From NCBI GenBank assembly GCA_004431415.1, contig QPMI01000445.1, positions 124,001-188,000 on the forward strand: a DNA stretch of 64,000 nucleotides. The letters run 5' to 3'. Below are positions 20,880 through 31,533 of this stretch, in pieces; positions within the stretch are counted from its first letter, which is position 1, and each line of letters opens with the position of its first letter. Origin of the DNA: Cyanophora paradoxa. Lineage: Eukaryota; Glaucocystophyceae; Cyanophorales; Cyanophoraceae. The notes under the pieces were generated by a model that saw only the letters and a list, made by a program, of their open reading frames with translations, searched no databases and had not been told where the DNA came from. Both the position numbers and the translations under genes were made by a program.

Positions 20880-22390
20880 TCTTCTTCTTCTTCGTGCGCA
20901 CCGCGATCCTTTCCCCCGCAGCGCAACCCTCTCGCAGAGGGCGCCTCCACCGTCGCCAGCAGCGGCAATTAAGCGCCCTCCGCGCCTCCTTCTTCCGCCC
21001 GCCCCGCCCCGCTGCCGCGCGGGGCCGAGCGGGGGCCGGGGGCAGAGGGCGGGTGCGGCGTCTCGCGGGGCTCCCTCCTCGACGCCCGCCTCGCAGCCAA
21101 CGTCACGGTCGGCGCGATCCCGAGCGGACCCCGCCCCGCCCCCGCGCGCCCTCCACCGCCCCGCGAGCACCCCCGCGGCGCGCAGTACTACGTGGTGGTC
21201 GAGGGGGCGGTGTACGGGGCGGCGGCGCAGGACCCGCTGGGCGCCCTCCTCGGCCGCCTCCACTCTGCAACCCGTCCGCCCCGCCCGCGCCCACCCTGAC
21301 GATCGTATACGTACATGTGCAACTTTGCTCGTCCCCTCAGACGTGGGGAGGTTCGGCCTCTCCGTGACGGACGAGAGCTGCCCGCCGGAGCCGGCCGACC
21401 GTGCGCCCCGCCCCGCCGCACTCCTCCCCCGCACCGCTCGCCTCGACCGCCCGGCGCGCAGTGTGCGCGGCGCTGCCGGGGGCGGACGAGTGCGGGCTCG
21501 GCCTCCTCGCGGGGGCCGTCCCGCCCTTCGCCTCGGCCGCCTTCGCCGGCGCCTCCTTCGCCCTGGGGCTCGGGGCCGGGGCCGGGGCCGACGCGGACCC
21601 CCTGGCCCTCGCCCGCCCCTCGCTGCTCTACCGGGTGCCGGCCGCCCCCTGGGCCCGCAACCTCTCCGTCAACGGCTGCACCCCGCCCCCCACCCCTGGC
21701 TCCTCGCCCTCGCCGAGGGCTGCCCCTCGGGCCCGCCCGCCGCCCGCCCCTCGCCCTCAACGGTCCGCCCCGCCCCGCCCCGCCGCCCCGGCCCCGCTCG
21801 CCTCTTACCGTACCCCGGGGCGCAGTCTCCGCGGGCTGCGCGAACGGCCGCCTCGTGTACCCCGTCCCCGCCCACACCTCCCTCGTCCTCGTCAGCGCCC
21901 GCCCCTCCCCGCGCCTAGGCCTCCGGCCGCCTCGCCCCATACCCCCCGCAGGTGGTGGAGGCGCCCTGCGGCGCCCTCGGCTGCCTGGGCGGCCCTTCGG
22001 CCTCACCGTCACATCCTCCCGCGACTTCTGCGGTGCGCGCGCGTACCCCCGTCCCGCGCTGCCATCCTCTCCGGAGCGGTCTGAGGGGCCTCCGCAGAGC
22101 GCCCGACCCTCCTCACCCTCCTCGGGACCTCATCGAGGGCTCCCTCCAGCGATTCTCCCCCCCTGCCCGCCCGAGCCCGCCCCCGCGCCCTCCAGACCCC
22201 CTCCCCTCCCTCCTTCCGGTCCCTCGCGGCCCCCTCGCCCACGCCCGCCCCCACCGGCGCCCCTCCGCCCGCCCCCACCGGCGCCCGCCGCCCGCCCCAC
22301 CGGCGCCCCGCCGCCCGCCCCCACCGGCGCCCCGCCGCCCGCCCCCACTGGCGCCCCTCCGCCCGCCCCCACCGGCGCCGCCTCTCTGCC
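20880..22390 (+). pseudogene. Truncated tandem duplicate of the surface-protein gene
   Basis: Corresponds to about 16705-18200 of the intact gene, including introns. It starts within the intron before the second PPC-like module and ends in the Pro/Thr minisatellite. It carries the QYYVVVEGA exon, the DVGRFGLSVTDESC exon, the CGLGLLAGAVPPFASAAFAGA exon and the SAGCANGRLVYPVPAH exon. It lacks the signal sequence, the first module, the transmembrane helix and the tail. From 20880 to about 21660 the copies differ mainly by substitutions. From about 21680 to 22250 they differ almost only by loss of one base in C or G runs, which breaks the reading frame. It is therefore called a pseudogene, although the frame breaks may be sequence errors. 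Confidence 0.75.
22245..22380 (+). repeat. Minisatellite in the duplicate copy
   Basis: Imperfect tandem copies of the same roughly 24-bp Pro/Thr-coding unit seen at 18093-18200. Homology between the two gene copies ends inside this array, so it is a plausible breakpoint for unequal exchange. Confidence 0.8.
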
Positions 22391-22552
22391 ATGACAAACC
22401 TCTCCGTTCGCTACTCGTTTGAGGTCCACGAATCCGAGCCGCTCGTCGACGGTTCCGGCTACGGGTTTGCGACGCTGGCGGTGACGCTCGCTTGTCCCGC
22501 GCGGCGTGCGCTGCGCGTGCCCGTCAATTGCTCCGTCTCCATATATATATAG
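22391..22552 (+). CDS. Small open reading frame after the duplicate, possibly a diverged exon
   Basis: A 53-codon frame starts with ATG immediately after the minisatellite and ends in TAG within an ATATAT tract. It begins MTNLSVRYSFEV and contains GFATLAVTLACP. The intact copy has after its minisatellite a segment with VVSFGV and PAFALALALALA. The spacing SF-x-V, then FA-x-x-LA, is similar, so this may be a diverged equivalent exon of the truncated paralogue rather than an independent gene. Evidence is weak. Confidence 0.3.
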   Translation: MTNLSVRYSFEVHESEPLVDGSGYGFATLAVTLACPARRALRVPVNCSVSIYI

Positions 22553-22779
22553 CAAGTACTAGTCTGACCGAGGCTGCAGCTGGCCATGGCGTCCCGGATT
22601 CCCCAGCGCAGCCTCGGAAATAAGATCGCATGTCGACGCATGAATTCGAAACGTGTTGAGCTGACTGCAGCTGCAGGCCTAGGATCCGCCGGGCCGGATA
22701 TCGATTTATTGCCCAGTAGATCAAATTGCGTGGGCCACCCGGGTACACGGCCTTTTTGACCAGTCAAGCAAGGATATCG

Positions 22780-25429
22780 ATGCTTTCGAGGGTCTCGCTC
22801 GCTCGCATGATCCGGACGAAGCATCTGGCTCGGCTCTACGCCTGGCGTGCGGCCGCGCCGAAGACTTCGATGCCGCCCGTTCCCGGAGAGCCGGAGGCAC
22901 CTTCGGTCAAGACGGCCGTTCCCGGCCCTCGCTCCAAGCAGCTGCTGAGCACGCTCGATGGCATACAAGTGCGCGCCGCCTGCGGTTAGCAGGCACGCAG
23001 CGGTTAGCTGGCACGCAGCCAGCTCATCGGCGCCGCAGGACGCAGCGTCAGTTCAGTTCTTTATCGACGCCGAGGCATCCAAAGGGTGCGCGGCCCCGCA
23101 GCGAACCCGGACGACCGCGGCTTGGACCGTTGCCCCTTGCGCGCGCGCTCGCACGCGCGCAAGGGCCGGCGTCCCCGGCTTCGGCATCCAGCGGAGATTC
23201 CTGGGAACTGACGTCCGCGCGCGCAGGAACTACGTGGTGGACGCGGACGGCAACACGCTGCTCGACGTCTTCGCGCACATCGCATCCCTCCCCATCGTGC
23301 GCTGCAGGGCCGCCGGGCGCCGCCGGAAGCGCCGGCCGCAGCCGAGCGAGACGCCGGCGCGCAGGGCTACAACCACCCGAGCATGGAGGATGCGGCCCGC
23401 TCGCACGACTGGGCGAAGCACCTCGTGCGCCCCGCGCCCCGCCGGCCGCTCGCCCGCTGCCGAAGCCGGCGCGTGTACCGCAGAACCAGCGCTACGCCCT
23501 CGGGGCGATGCCCCCCAAGGACTGGTGGGCCCCCGCCCCTCCTCCGGCCCCCGGCCCCCTCGCGGCGCCTCACGCCGCCGGCAGGCCGGTGCGGCTGCGG
23601 GACGTGCTGATGAGCGTGGCGCCGGCCGGCCTCACGAACGTCGTCACGACCTGCGGCTGCGGCTCCTCTGCCAACGAGAACGCGTGCGCCGCCCCGCGGG
23701 CCCCGCGGGTCGGCCCCCCGCGGTGCGGCGCGCCGAGGGGCCGGGCCGGGGCGCAGCTACAAGGCGGCGTTCATGTGGTACCAGCGGAGGAAGCGGGGCG
23801 GGGCGGACCCGGGCCCCGAGGAGATGAGCAGCTGCATGGCGAACGCGGCGCCGGGATCGCCCGACCTCGCCATCCTCTCCTTCTCCTCGGCCCGCCCCCG
23901 CCCCGCCCCGCCCGGCGCCGCCAGCCGGCCCCGCTCACGGGGGAGCGGCAGGGCTTCCACGGGCGCCTCCTGGGATGCCTCTCCACGACGCACTCCAAGC
24001 CCATCCACAAGGTCGACATCCCCGCCTTCCGCTGGCCCGTCGCCGTGCGCCCCAGCCGCCCCCGCCCGCCCCGCCCCGCCCGCGCGCTCGTCGCCGAGGC
24101 GGGGCGGGGCGGGCGGGGGCAGCCCTTCCCGGCGCTCAAGTACCCGCTGGGGGAGCACGCGGCGGAGAACGCCGCGGAGGAGGCCCGCTGCCTCGCCGAG
24201 GTGTCTCCCGCCCCGCCCCGCCCCGCCCCGCCCCGCCCGCCCCGCTGAGGCGCGGGGAGGTGGCGCGCATCCTGGCGACGTCGGCGACGCCCGTCGCGGG
24301 GCTCGTGGTGGAGCCCATCCTCGCCGAGGGCGGCGACAAGGTCCCCGCCCCCCCGGCCTCGCGCCCCCCGGCCGCCCGCCCGGCCGGCCGACCGCGGGGC
24401 GCGCGCGCAGTCGGCGTCGCCGGCGTTCTTCCGGGCGCTGCGGGACCTCTGCGCCGAGCGCGGCGTCGCCTTCATCGTCGACGAGGTCCAGACCGGTGCC
24501 CCGCCGCCCCGCCCCCGCCCCGCCCCGTGCCGCCCGCGACCCGACCGGCCGTCCGGCCCGGCCCGCAGGCGTGGTCGCGACGGGCCGCTTCTGGGCGCAC
24601 GAGCACTGGGGCCTCACCAACCCGCCCGACATCGTCACCTTCGCCAAGAAGATGCAGGCTCGGGCCCCCGCGGGGGCCTTGTCCCTCACCCTCGGGGCGC
24701 CGGGCCGAGCCTCCGCGGGCGCCCGGCAGGTGACGGGCTACTTCCACAAGCCGGAGTTCCGGGCCCCGCACCCGTACCGCATCTACAACACGTGGATGGG
24801 CGACATGCTTCGCCTCCTCCAGGTACCCCCCTCCCCCCTCCCCCCCCGGGCCCCGCCTCGTCCGGCGACTGAGGGGGCGCCCCTCCCCCCCCCCAGGCCG
24901 AGGTCATCTTCGACGTCATCCGCCGCGACCGGCGCGCCCGCCCGCCCGCCCCGCAGCGCCCCGCGCTGACTGGAGGGGCGGCCGCAGGCTGCAGGAGAAC
25001 GCGGAGGCGACGGGGGCCTTCCTGCGGGCCGGCCTCGAGGAGGTGGCGGGCCGCCACCCGCGCCTCGCCGCCGCCGTCCGCGGCGCAGGCACCTTCCTCG
25101 CCTTCGACGCCCCCGACGCCCGTCCGCCCCCTTCGTTTCGCCTTGTTTGGCCTGCGCCCGCCCTTGAGTCCGGGGCGCAGAGACGCGGGACAAGGTCCTC
25201 GCCGAGCTCCGCAGGCGCGGCGTTCACATGGTCCGCACCGGCCTCCGCCCCCCGCCCCCGCCCCGGCCCCGGCCGCATCGCGCATCGCCGGGTGACGGGG
25301 ACGGGCGGGGCGGTGCAGGGCGGGTGCGGGGAGCGGAGCTTCCGGCTGCGGCCGAGCCTGGTGTTCGGGCCGCGGCACGCCGAGCAGTACCTCGACGCCC
25401 TCGACGCCGCCCTCGCCGCCCTCAAGTGA
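22780..25429 (+). CDS. ABAT: 4-aminobutyrate aminotransferase, mitochondrial
   Basis: PLP-dependent class III transaminase converting GABA and 2-oxoglutarate to succinic semialdehyde and glutamate. The product from ATG 22780 begins with an Arg/Ala-rich, acid-free presequence ([19 protein letters not shown]) typical of mitochondrial import. Diagnostic blocks are [40 protein letters not shown] at the PLP-Asp region, [10 protein letters not shown] where the second Lys is the expected Schiff-base residue, and [10 protein letters not shown]. The C-terminus is [11 protein letters not shown] followed by a Leu/Ala helix, with TGA at 25427-25429. The active-site exon ends at a GC donor (24658) and resumes at 24730. 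Numerous short introns keep frame throughout, so the gene appears functional. Confidence 0.9.
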
Positions 25430-26052
25430 GCGGCCCGGAGGACCCGAAGGCCCGTCGGGCCGGCCCCCTGTACAGCGCGCCGGAGGGAGGGCAGCCCCCT
25501 CCGCCCCCCTGTAATTTTGGTGTACATCCGCCCTGTTGTACTCTACGCTCTTTTTCAACGTTGCAAATGCAATATATTAGTATGGATAGTTAATGTCGAC
25601 GTCAAGCTGTCGTCAACGCCATCGCTCACCAGCGCGGCGCGCGGCGCGCGCTTTTGCACCAATTAGCGCTAGGCCAGCTTAAGATTGAACTTAGCAGCTG
25701 CGCATGCAGGCATTCGGAGCTCGAGGTTCGCGGCGAACGCTCACCAGGCTACAACAGCGCCCGCGGCCCGGCGCCGGCGCCGGCGCCGGCGGCCAATTAC
25801 TAGTTCGGGTTCAGGCCAGCTAAAGCGCATCCGCAGTAGCGCTTGCATTGATGAACTTCGGATTCGTTCACAGTTTGCGCTGGAGCTGAACTCGCCGACT
25901 CAGCACAACCTACGGCGCGCGGATGGGCCTTCCGAGGACCGAAGTTCTCGCGCATTGCACGTGCGTACCGGTACCCCTCCTTCTCAATAGTCTGGGACTC
26001 TGGGAGCAGCAGCCATCTCGCAGCCATAGCGCGATAGCGCAGCCGTGGTGCG
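25430..26052. other. Intergenic region, no supported gene
   Basis: A same-strand spacer between the GABA transaminase and the CHASE4-like receptor gene. A self-complementary run of GCCGGC hexamers lies at about 25767-25795. Otherwise I see no coding or RNA signal; the 3' UTR of one gene and the promoter of the next are expected here. Confidence 0.4.
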
Positions 26053-29000
26053 ATGAAGCTGCACCCAGAGGGCCCCGGCCCAACCGGTGACCCGCCGGAC
26101 ATCGGGCCGAACAGCACCTCTGTTGAGCTCGCGCCCCTCAGCGAGCTGGGCCCTGCGCGTGCACAACGTCGCTCAGAAGATAAGGACGACCTTCGGAGCC
26201 CCTCGCCGCCGCGGGCGCCGTCCAGAGGCAGCCGCAGCGAGAGCAGAGTCTCTGTGAGGGCCACCCCTCGGGCCCTCCGCGTGATCGGTAAAGGCTTGAC
26301 CCGCGCAAGCGCATTTGCGAGAAGGCTCTTTCCATCGATTCTGGAATGGTGCGCAGTCAATACAGCCCGCGCGGCGACGCCCCGCGGGCCGCTGCTCCTC
26401 GAGCCGACGTTGTGTTCGCGCAGGGTTTTGGCCAGCCTTCGCAGCAAGAGCATCATCTGCTTGGGGGCAGCAACCTTCTCGCTCGTCGCTGTGATTGCGG
26501 GGCTAACGCTCACGGTGCGCGAGTTCGCCCGCCCAATTCGAACCCGCCGCATGCTTGAGTGACAGCCGACCGCCGCAGGTCATCCCCGCAAGCTTCGCGC
26601 GGATCGAGCGCCTCGACATGGAAGGTGCGCGCACGACCCCGCTCAGCGGCCGCGTGTCCTGGGGCGGCGCTCACGCGGCGCGCGCCGGCTCCCGCGCAGC
26701 GAATGTGCTTCGCTTCGGCGTGGCGCTGCAGACCGACCTCGCCTCGTACCGGGACAAGCTCGTGCGCCAGCGCGCCGCTAGCGCGCCGCTAGCGCGCCGC
26801 CGCGCCCGCCGCACCGCGCAACGCCTCACCCGCGCCCCGACCCGCCCCGCCGCCCGCCGCAGGTCCTGTTCGCGCAGGTCGCCCCACCACCCCCATCCGC
26901 CGCCGCGCGCCGCCGCGCGACGCCGGGCCGACGGGCGCGCTCGCAGTGGGACGCGACGGTGGACATGACGCTGGCGGCCTCGGCGGACGGCGAGGACCCG
27001 TCCGTGCAGGCCTACCTGCGCGCCCCGCCCCCCCCGCCCCTCCCGGGCCGCCTCTGACGGGGGCGGGCGCAGGAGGGAGAACTTCGAGGGCTCCCTCATG
27101 GACGCCGCCAGCTCCGACTTCGCCCTCTGTCCGCCCCGCCCCGCCCCGCCCCGCCCCGCCCCGCCCCGCCCCGCCCCGCCCCGCCCCGCCCGACGCGGGG
27201 ACCGCCAGTCTACGACCGGGGGGGGCGGATGGTCGCGAGCGCCGTGCGGCCGGGCCTGCGCGTGCCGCCCGCCCTGCGGTCCCTGGACCCCGGCAGCCCC
27301 TTCTGGGGCGTGGGCGCCGACCTCGCCGCCGTCCGCTCGGGCCTCCTCGTCCTCGATACCCCACTAGAGATCCCGGGCTCCCGCGCCGAGGCCCGTACCC
27401 CCCGCCCGCCCCCGCGCGCGGCCCCGCGGCCCGCCGACGCTCCCGCAGGCCCACGCCGCTTCCTCCGGCGCGCTGGGGCGGCTCCTCATCGTGCGCCGCA
27501 CCGCCCTCCCGCCCCGCCGCCCCTCACGGCCCCCGACCCCGCCCGCAGGTCGCCGCCATGAACACTCAGAAGTCCGAAGGCACAGGCGACTCCTTCGGCA
27601 CGACGGTCCGGCCCCCCGCCGTTCCCTCCGCCCCCGCCGAGGCCTCTGCCCCCGCAGCTCTTCGCCCGCCGCTTCAGCGCGTCCGAGCTCGCGTCACTCG
27701 CGTATCGCACCCAGGCGCCCCCCCCCCCCCCCCCCCAACTCCGCCCGCCTCCCCGCCCCGCGCCTCACGCGGGGCGCCCCTCGCAGATCTGCGCGACCGG
27801 GGCGGCCCTGCCCCTCCCCGGGCCCGCCCCCTCGGACCTGGCCGAGGCGGCGGCAGCGGCGTCGGCCTCGAGCGCGGCGCGCGTGGCGCCGGGCTCGGCG
27901 CTGCGGCAGGGGGACGGCCTCCTCCTCGTACGCCCCGTCGAGCCGGCCCACCTCCGCCCCGCCCCGGGCGCGGCGGCGCCGGTGCGGGCGTGCGCGGACG
28001 CGGCGGCGGCGGCGGTGCCGGCGGACGCGGAGCGGGTGGCGGCGTACCTCGCCGTGGCCGGCGCGCAGGGCGGCCCCGCCCTCCTCCTCCGCCTCGACCG
28101 GCCCCGCGACGTCGTCGACACGGTCCGCCCCGACCCGCCCCGCCCGCCCGGGGGCCCCTCCCCCGCCCCGCCCCCCTCCCCTCACGCTCGTGGGCGGCGG
28201 GGGCGCAGGGGGCGGCGGCGACGCGGCTGATCTTTCTGTGCCTGATCATCGCGGGGGGCGTCTTCTTCACGTCGGCCCTCGTCTTCCTCGAGGTCATGGT
28301 CCTCCGCGGTCCGGCCCCGACGCCCCCCGCCCCGGGCCCCCGCCCCCAGCCGGCCGCCTCACCGCCGCCCCGCCCCCGCCGCCCCCACAGCGCTCTCGCG
28401 GATGACGAACCAGATCCGGGCGATCGCGAGCGCGGACGACATCGGGGCGCGCATCACCATGCCCCGCCTCCACGCCACCGACGAGGCGCGCCCGGCCGCC
28501 CCGCGCCCGCCCCCCCCCCCTCCCCCCCGACCCGCCCCTGACCGCCGGGCAGGTGGGCGTGCTCGCGGAGGCGCTGAACCTCACCCTCTCCGTCATCCAG
28601 GTGCCCCGTGCCCCGATGGGCGCTGAGGGGGCGCTGAGGCGGGGCGGGGCGGGGCAGCGGTCGCGGGAGGCGATCGGGCGGGCGGAGGAGGACGCGCGGG
28701 AGCTCCTCTACTCCACCTGCCCCCGGCCCCTCGCCGACCGCCTCCTCGGCGGCGAGGCCCGCACCCCCCCTCCTCCCTCCTCTCTCTGCTCTCTGACGCC
28801 GCCGGGGCAGGCGCTCGTGGCCGGCGGCAGCGTGGTCGCCTCGGCCGTCTGCGTCCGCGTCGTCAGCTCCCGCGGGGCGCCCCGCGACTGGCGCGCCGGC
28901 AGCGCCGACCTCACCCTGCCCCGCGAGGGCGGCGCGGCGGGGGCAGGCCCCGCCGCGGGGCAGCTGGACGCGGCGTCGTTCGTGCACGTGTGGAACACGG

Positions 29001-30909
29001 CGCTGTGCGCGCTGGACCGGCTCTGCGCGCTGCGCGGCGTCGACCCCTTCATCGTCGCCGGCGACGCCCTCCTCACCGTCACCGGCATGCCCCTCTGGTC
29101 CGGCGCCCACGCCCGCGTGCGCCCCGCCCCCCTCCCCCCCCCCCCCCGCCCCGCCCGCCCCGCCGACGGCCCCGCAGGAGGCGGTCGAGCTCGCCCTCGA
29201 CGCCGCCGAGGTCCGCCCCGTACCCCCCGCGCCTTTTCCCCCCCCCTGACTCTTCCCCCCCTCCCCGCGTAGGTGGTGGAGCGGGTCGGGGCGTACCTGT
29301 CGGTGCCCCTCGCGGCCCGCGTCGGGGTCGCCTCGGGCTGGATGGCCTGCGGCGTCCTCCGCCGCCCCGCCATCAAGCGCTACCCCTTCAACGGTCCGCC
29401 CCCGCGCCCGTACCCCCCGACCGCTCCCCCCCGAACGCCGCGTACCCCCCGCAGTGTGGGGCGCGCCGGTGACGGACGCGATGCGGCTGGCGGAGGTGGC
29501 GCCCCTCGGGCAGGTCGCCCTCACCCGCGACGCCCTCGCCGCCCTACCCCGCCCGTGCGCCCCCCCCCCCCCCCCCCCTTCCCTCTATCCCCCGCTGGGG
29601 CTGACCCGTCGCCCTTCGACCAGATCGCCGCCCTGAACAACCCCGACGTGAGCCCCACGAACCTGGGTGCCGGGGGCACCCTGCTGCCCCCCTTCGTACT
29701 GCCCCCTGTCGCCCGCGGTCTGCGCCCCCCTACACCCTTCCACCCCCGCGGCTGACCTCCGCCCCCGCGGCCACCAGAGGGCGTGCTCCCGCCGCCGGCC
29801 TTGGCCCCGCCGGCGACGGCCGGGGAGGCGCCGGCGCCGGCGCCGCCAGCGGAGGGCGTGGGGTACGCGGAGCTGGCGCGGCGGGAGGGGCCGAGCGGGC
29901 ACCTGGAGTCGGTGCTGCCCGGGCGGGACGCGGCGGACGAGGCGCCGGACGTCGAGCTCGTGCGCCGCCTCATGCCCTCGCTCCTCTGGGAGGCCTCCGC
30001 CGCCGGCCAGGGCCGGGGCCTCCTCCAGAGCAAGATCCGGGGGCGCCGCCCAGGCGAGCCCGCGCCCCGCCGCGGCCTCCGCGCCGGCTCCCACGCCTCG
30101 GGCGAGGGGGCGGCCTCGGGGAGCGCGACCCCCGGGGTGTCGCCCACGCCCCGCAACCTCTCCCCGCAGCTCTCGGGGCGCTTCAGCCCCTTCACCGCCG
30201 GCCTCTTCGCCCTCTCGCCCTCCTTCCGCCGCAGCTCGGCGGGGATCGGCGCCGGGGCCCTGCAGGCGCCGGCCCCGCCCTCGGCGGTGCGCCTCCCGCG
30301 GGCCGCCTCGTCGCGGACGCGGATGGAGCCGCCGGTGCCGGAGGAGGAGCCGCCGACGCCGGTGACGCCGCTGCGGGCGGGCCCCGCCACGCGCCACGGC
30401 TCGGCCTCCTTCATCATCGAGTTCCCCACGCACCCGCCCTCCCCCGCCCTCGTCTCCCCGGGCCTCGTCTCCCCCGGCATCCGCGGCGCCCCCTCCGGGC
30501 CCGAGCCGCCAGCCATCTCGGTGGCATCCGAGCAGGGCCCCGCCGCCCACGGGCTCGCCCTGCACCTGCCGCCCCCGCTCTCGTACGGGCGGCAGCGGGC
30601 GGCGGGGGCGCGCCCGTCGCTCGAGTCGAGCGCGGCGACGCTGACGACGAGCGGGGCGGACGCCGCCTCGTTCCGCGCCGGCTCCATCGTCAGCCTCGGC
30701 TCGGCCCTCGAGGGCGGCCCCTCCGCCTCCGCCTGGCTCCCCCGCAGCTCCGTCGCCTCCAGCACCGCCCCCGACCGCGACGAGCCCGCCCCGCCCCGCC
30801 GCGACCGGCGCCGGCGCGGGGCCGCTGCTGCTCGGCCCCGCGGTCCCGACCCTGCCCCCCTTGCACCCCGCCGAGGGCGCCCTGGGCCCCCTGCAGCGCG
30901 CCCGGCCGT
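26053..30909 (+). CDS. CHASE4-like/HAMP receptor with degenerate class III cyclase domain
   Basis: Two-pass membrane receptor. After a Pro/Ser-rich start (ATG 26053) comes helix 1 (IICLGAATFSLVAVIAGLTL). An extracellular CHASE4-like domain follows (FARIERLDMEG, SQWDATVDMTLAAS, FALVYDRGGRMVAS). Then come helix 2 (RLIFLCLIIAGGVFFTSALV), a HAMP-like linker (RMTNQIRAIA to VGVLAEALN) and a cyclase-homology domain (RPLADRLLGGEALVAGGSVV, FIVAGDALLTVTG, RVGVASGWMACGVL, YPFNVWGAPVTDAMRLAE). The first metal-binding Asp, the purine-selective Lys and the transition-state Asn of active cyclases are not present, while one GD and one Arg remain. A Ser/Pro-rich tail of about 350 residues follows. The last exon is ambiguous: one frame stops at 30909, another runs to 31060. 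A ligand sensor with a regulatory or inactive cyclase domain is the likeliest role. Confidence 0.75.
27131..27191 (+). repeat. (CCCCG)n pentanucleotide repeat in an intron
   Basis: A nearly perfect run of about twelve CCCCG units fills an intron of the CHASE4-like gene. The complementary strand has regularly spaced G4 runs and could form a G-quadruplex. Confidence 0.9.
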
Positions 30910-31060
30910 GAGGGGCGCCCGGGCCCCCGCCCGGCCCTGCGCCGTCGACTTGTCTTCGGAGCCTCTCATAGAGAGCTATAGCTACTATTGTCAACGTTCC
31001 CCCGCGCATACTAAGTTATTCGTTTTCGTTTCCATGGTCCCCGCCGCAGCGTTGCCATGA

Positions 31061-31533
31061 TGATGCAGGCCTAGGATCAGAATCGCTATGTACATGTACG
31101 TACCTTGCCTCAGTTCTAGTTTCAAGAATAGTTATCCTTCGAGGCTCGCTAGATCTAGATGAAACGTTAACTAGCTATTATTCCCAAAGTTCCTCGAGCT
31201 TCCTGCGAACTTCGAATTCCTCACTTCCTCAAGAGAGACACTGGCGCCGGCGCGGCCCATGGCGTGCTAGATCTAGCTATAGGTGCCGAAACATTTCGAG
31301 GGCGATAGGTACGCGTGAGCCGCGCGCGCCGCCCGGCGGCCGCCGCCGTCGCATGCGCAGCGCTAGCGCTAGCCGCGGCCGGCCCGCGCTTAGCTCGCGA
31401 TCGACGCAACCGACTTGCAAATTGCAATTGGGCGCGGCTGGGCGGCTAGCGCTTGACGGCTTCATCGCGCCGCGCGGCTTGGCGTTGGCGTTACCCCAGC
31501 GCTCCATAAAGCAGCGGACCGGACTCCGACGAA
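31061..31533. other. Intergenic region, no supported gene
   Basis: A same-strand spacer between the CHASE4-like gene and the F-box gene. It is AT-richer near 31080-31250 with repeated CTAGATCTAG-type words, then a GC-rich stretch with GCGCTAGCGCTAGC near 31360. No coding or RNA gene is supportable. Confidence 0.4.
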
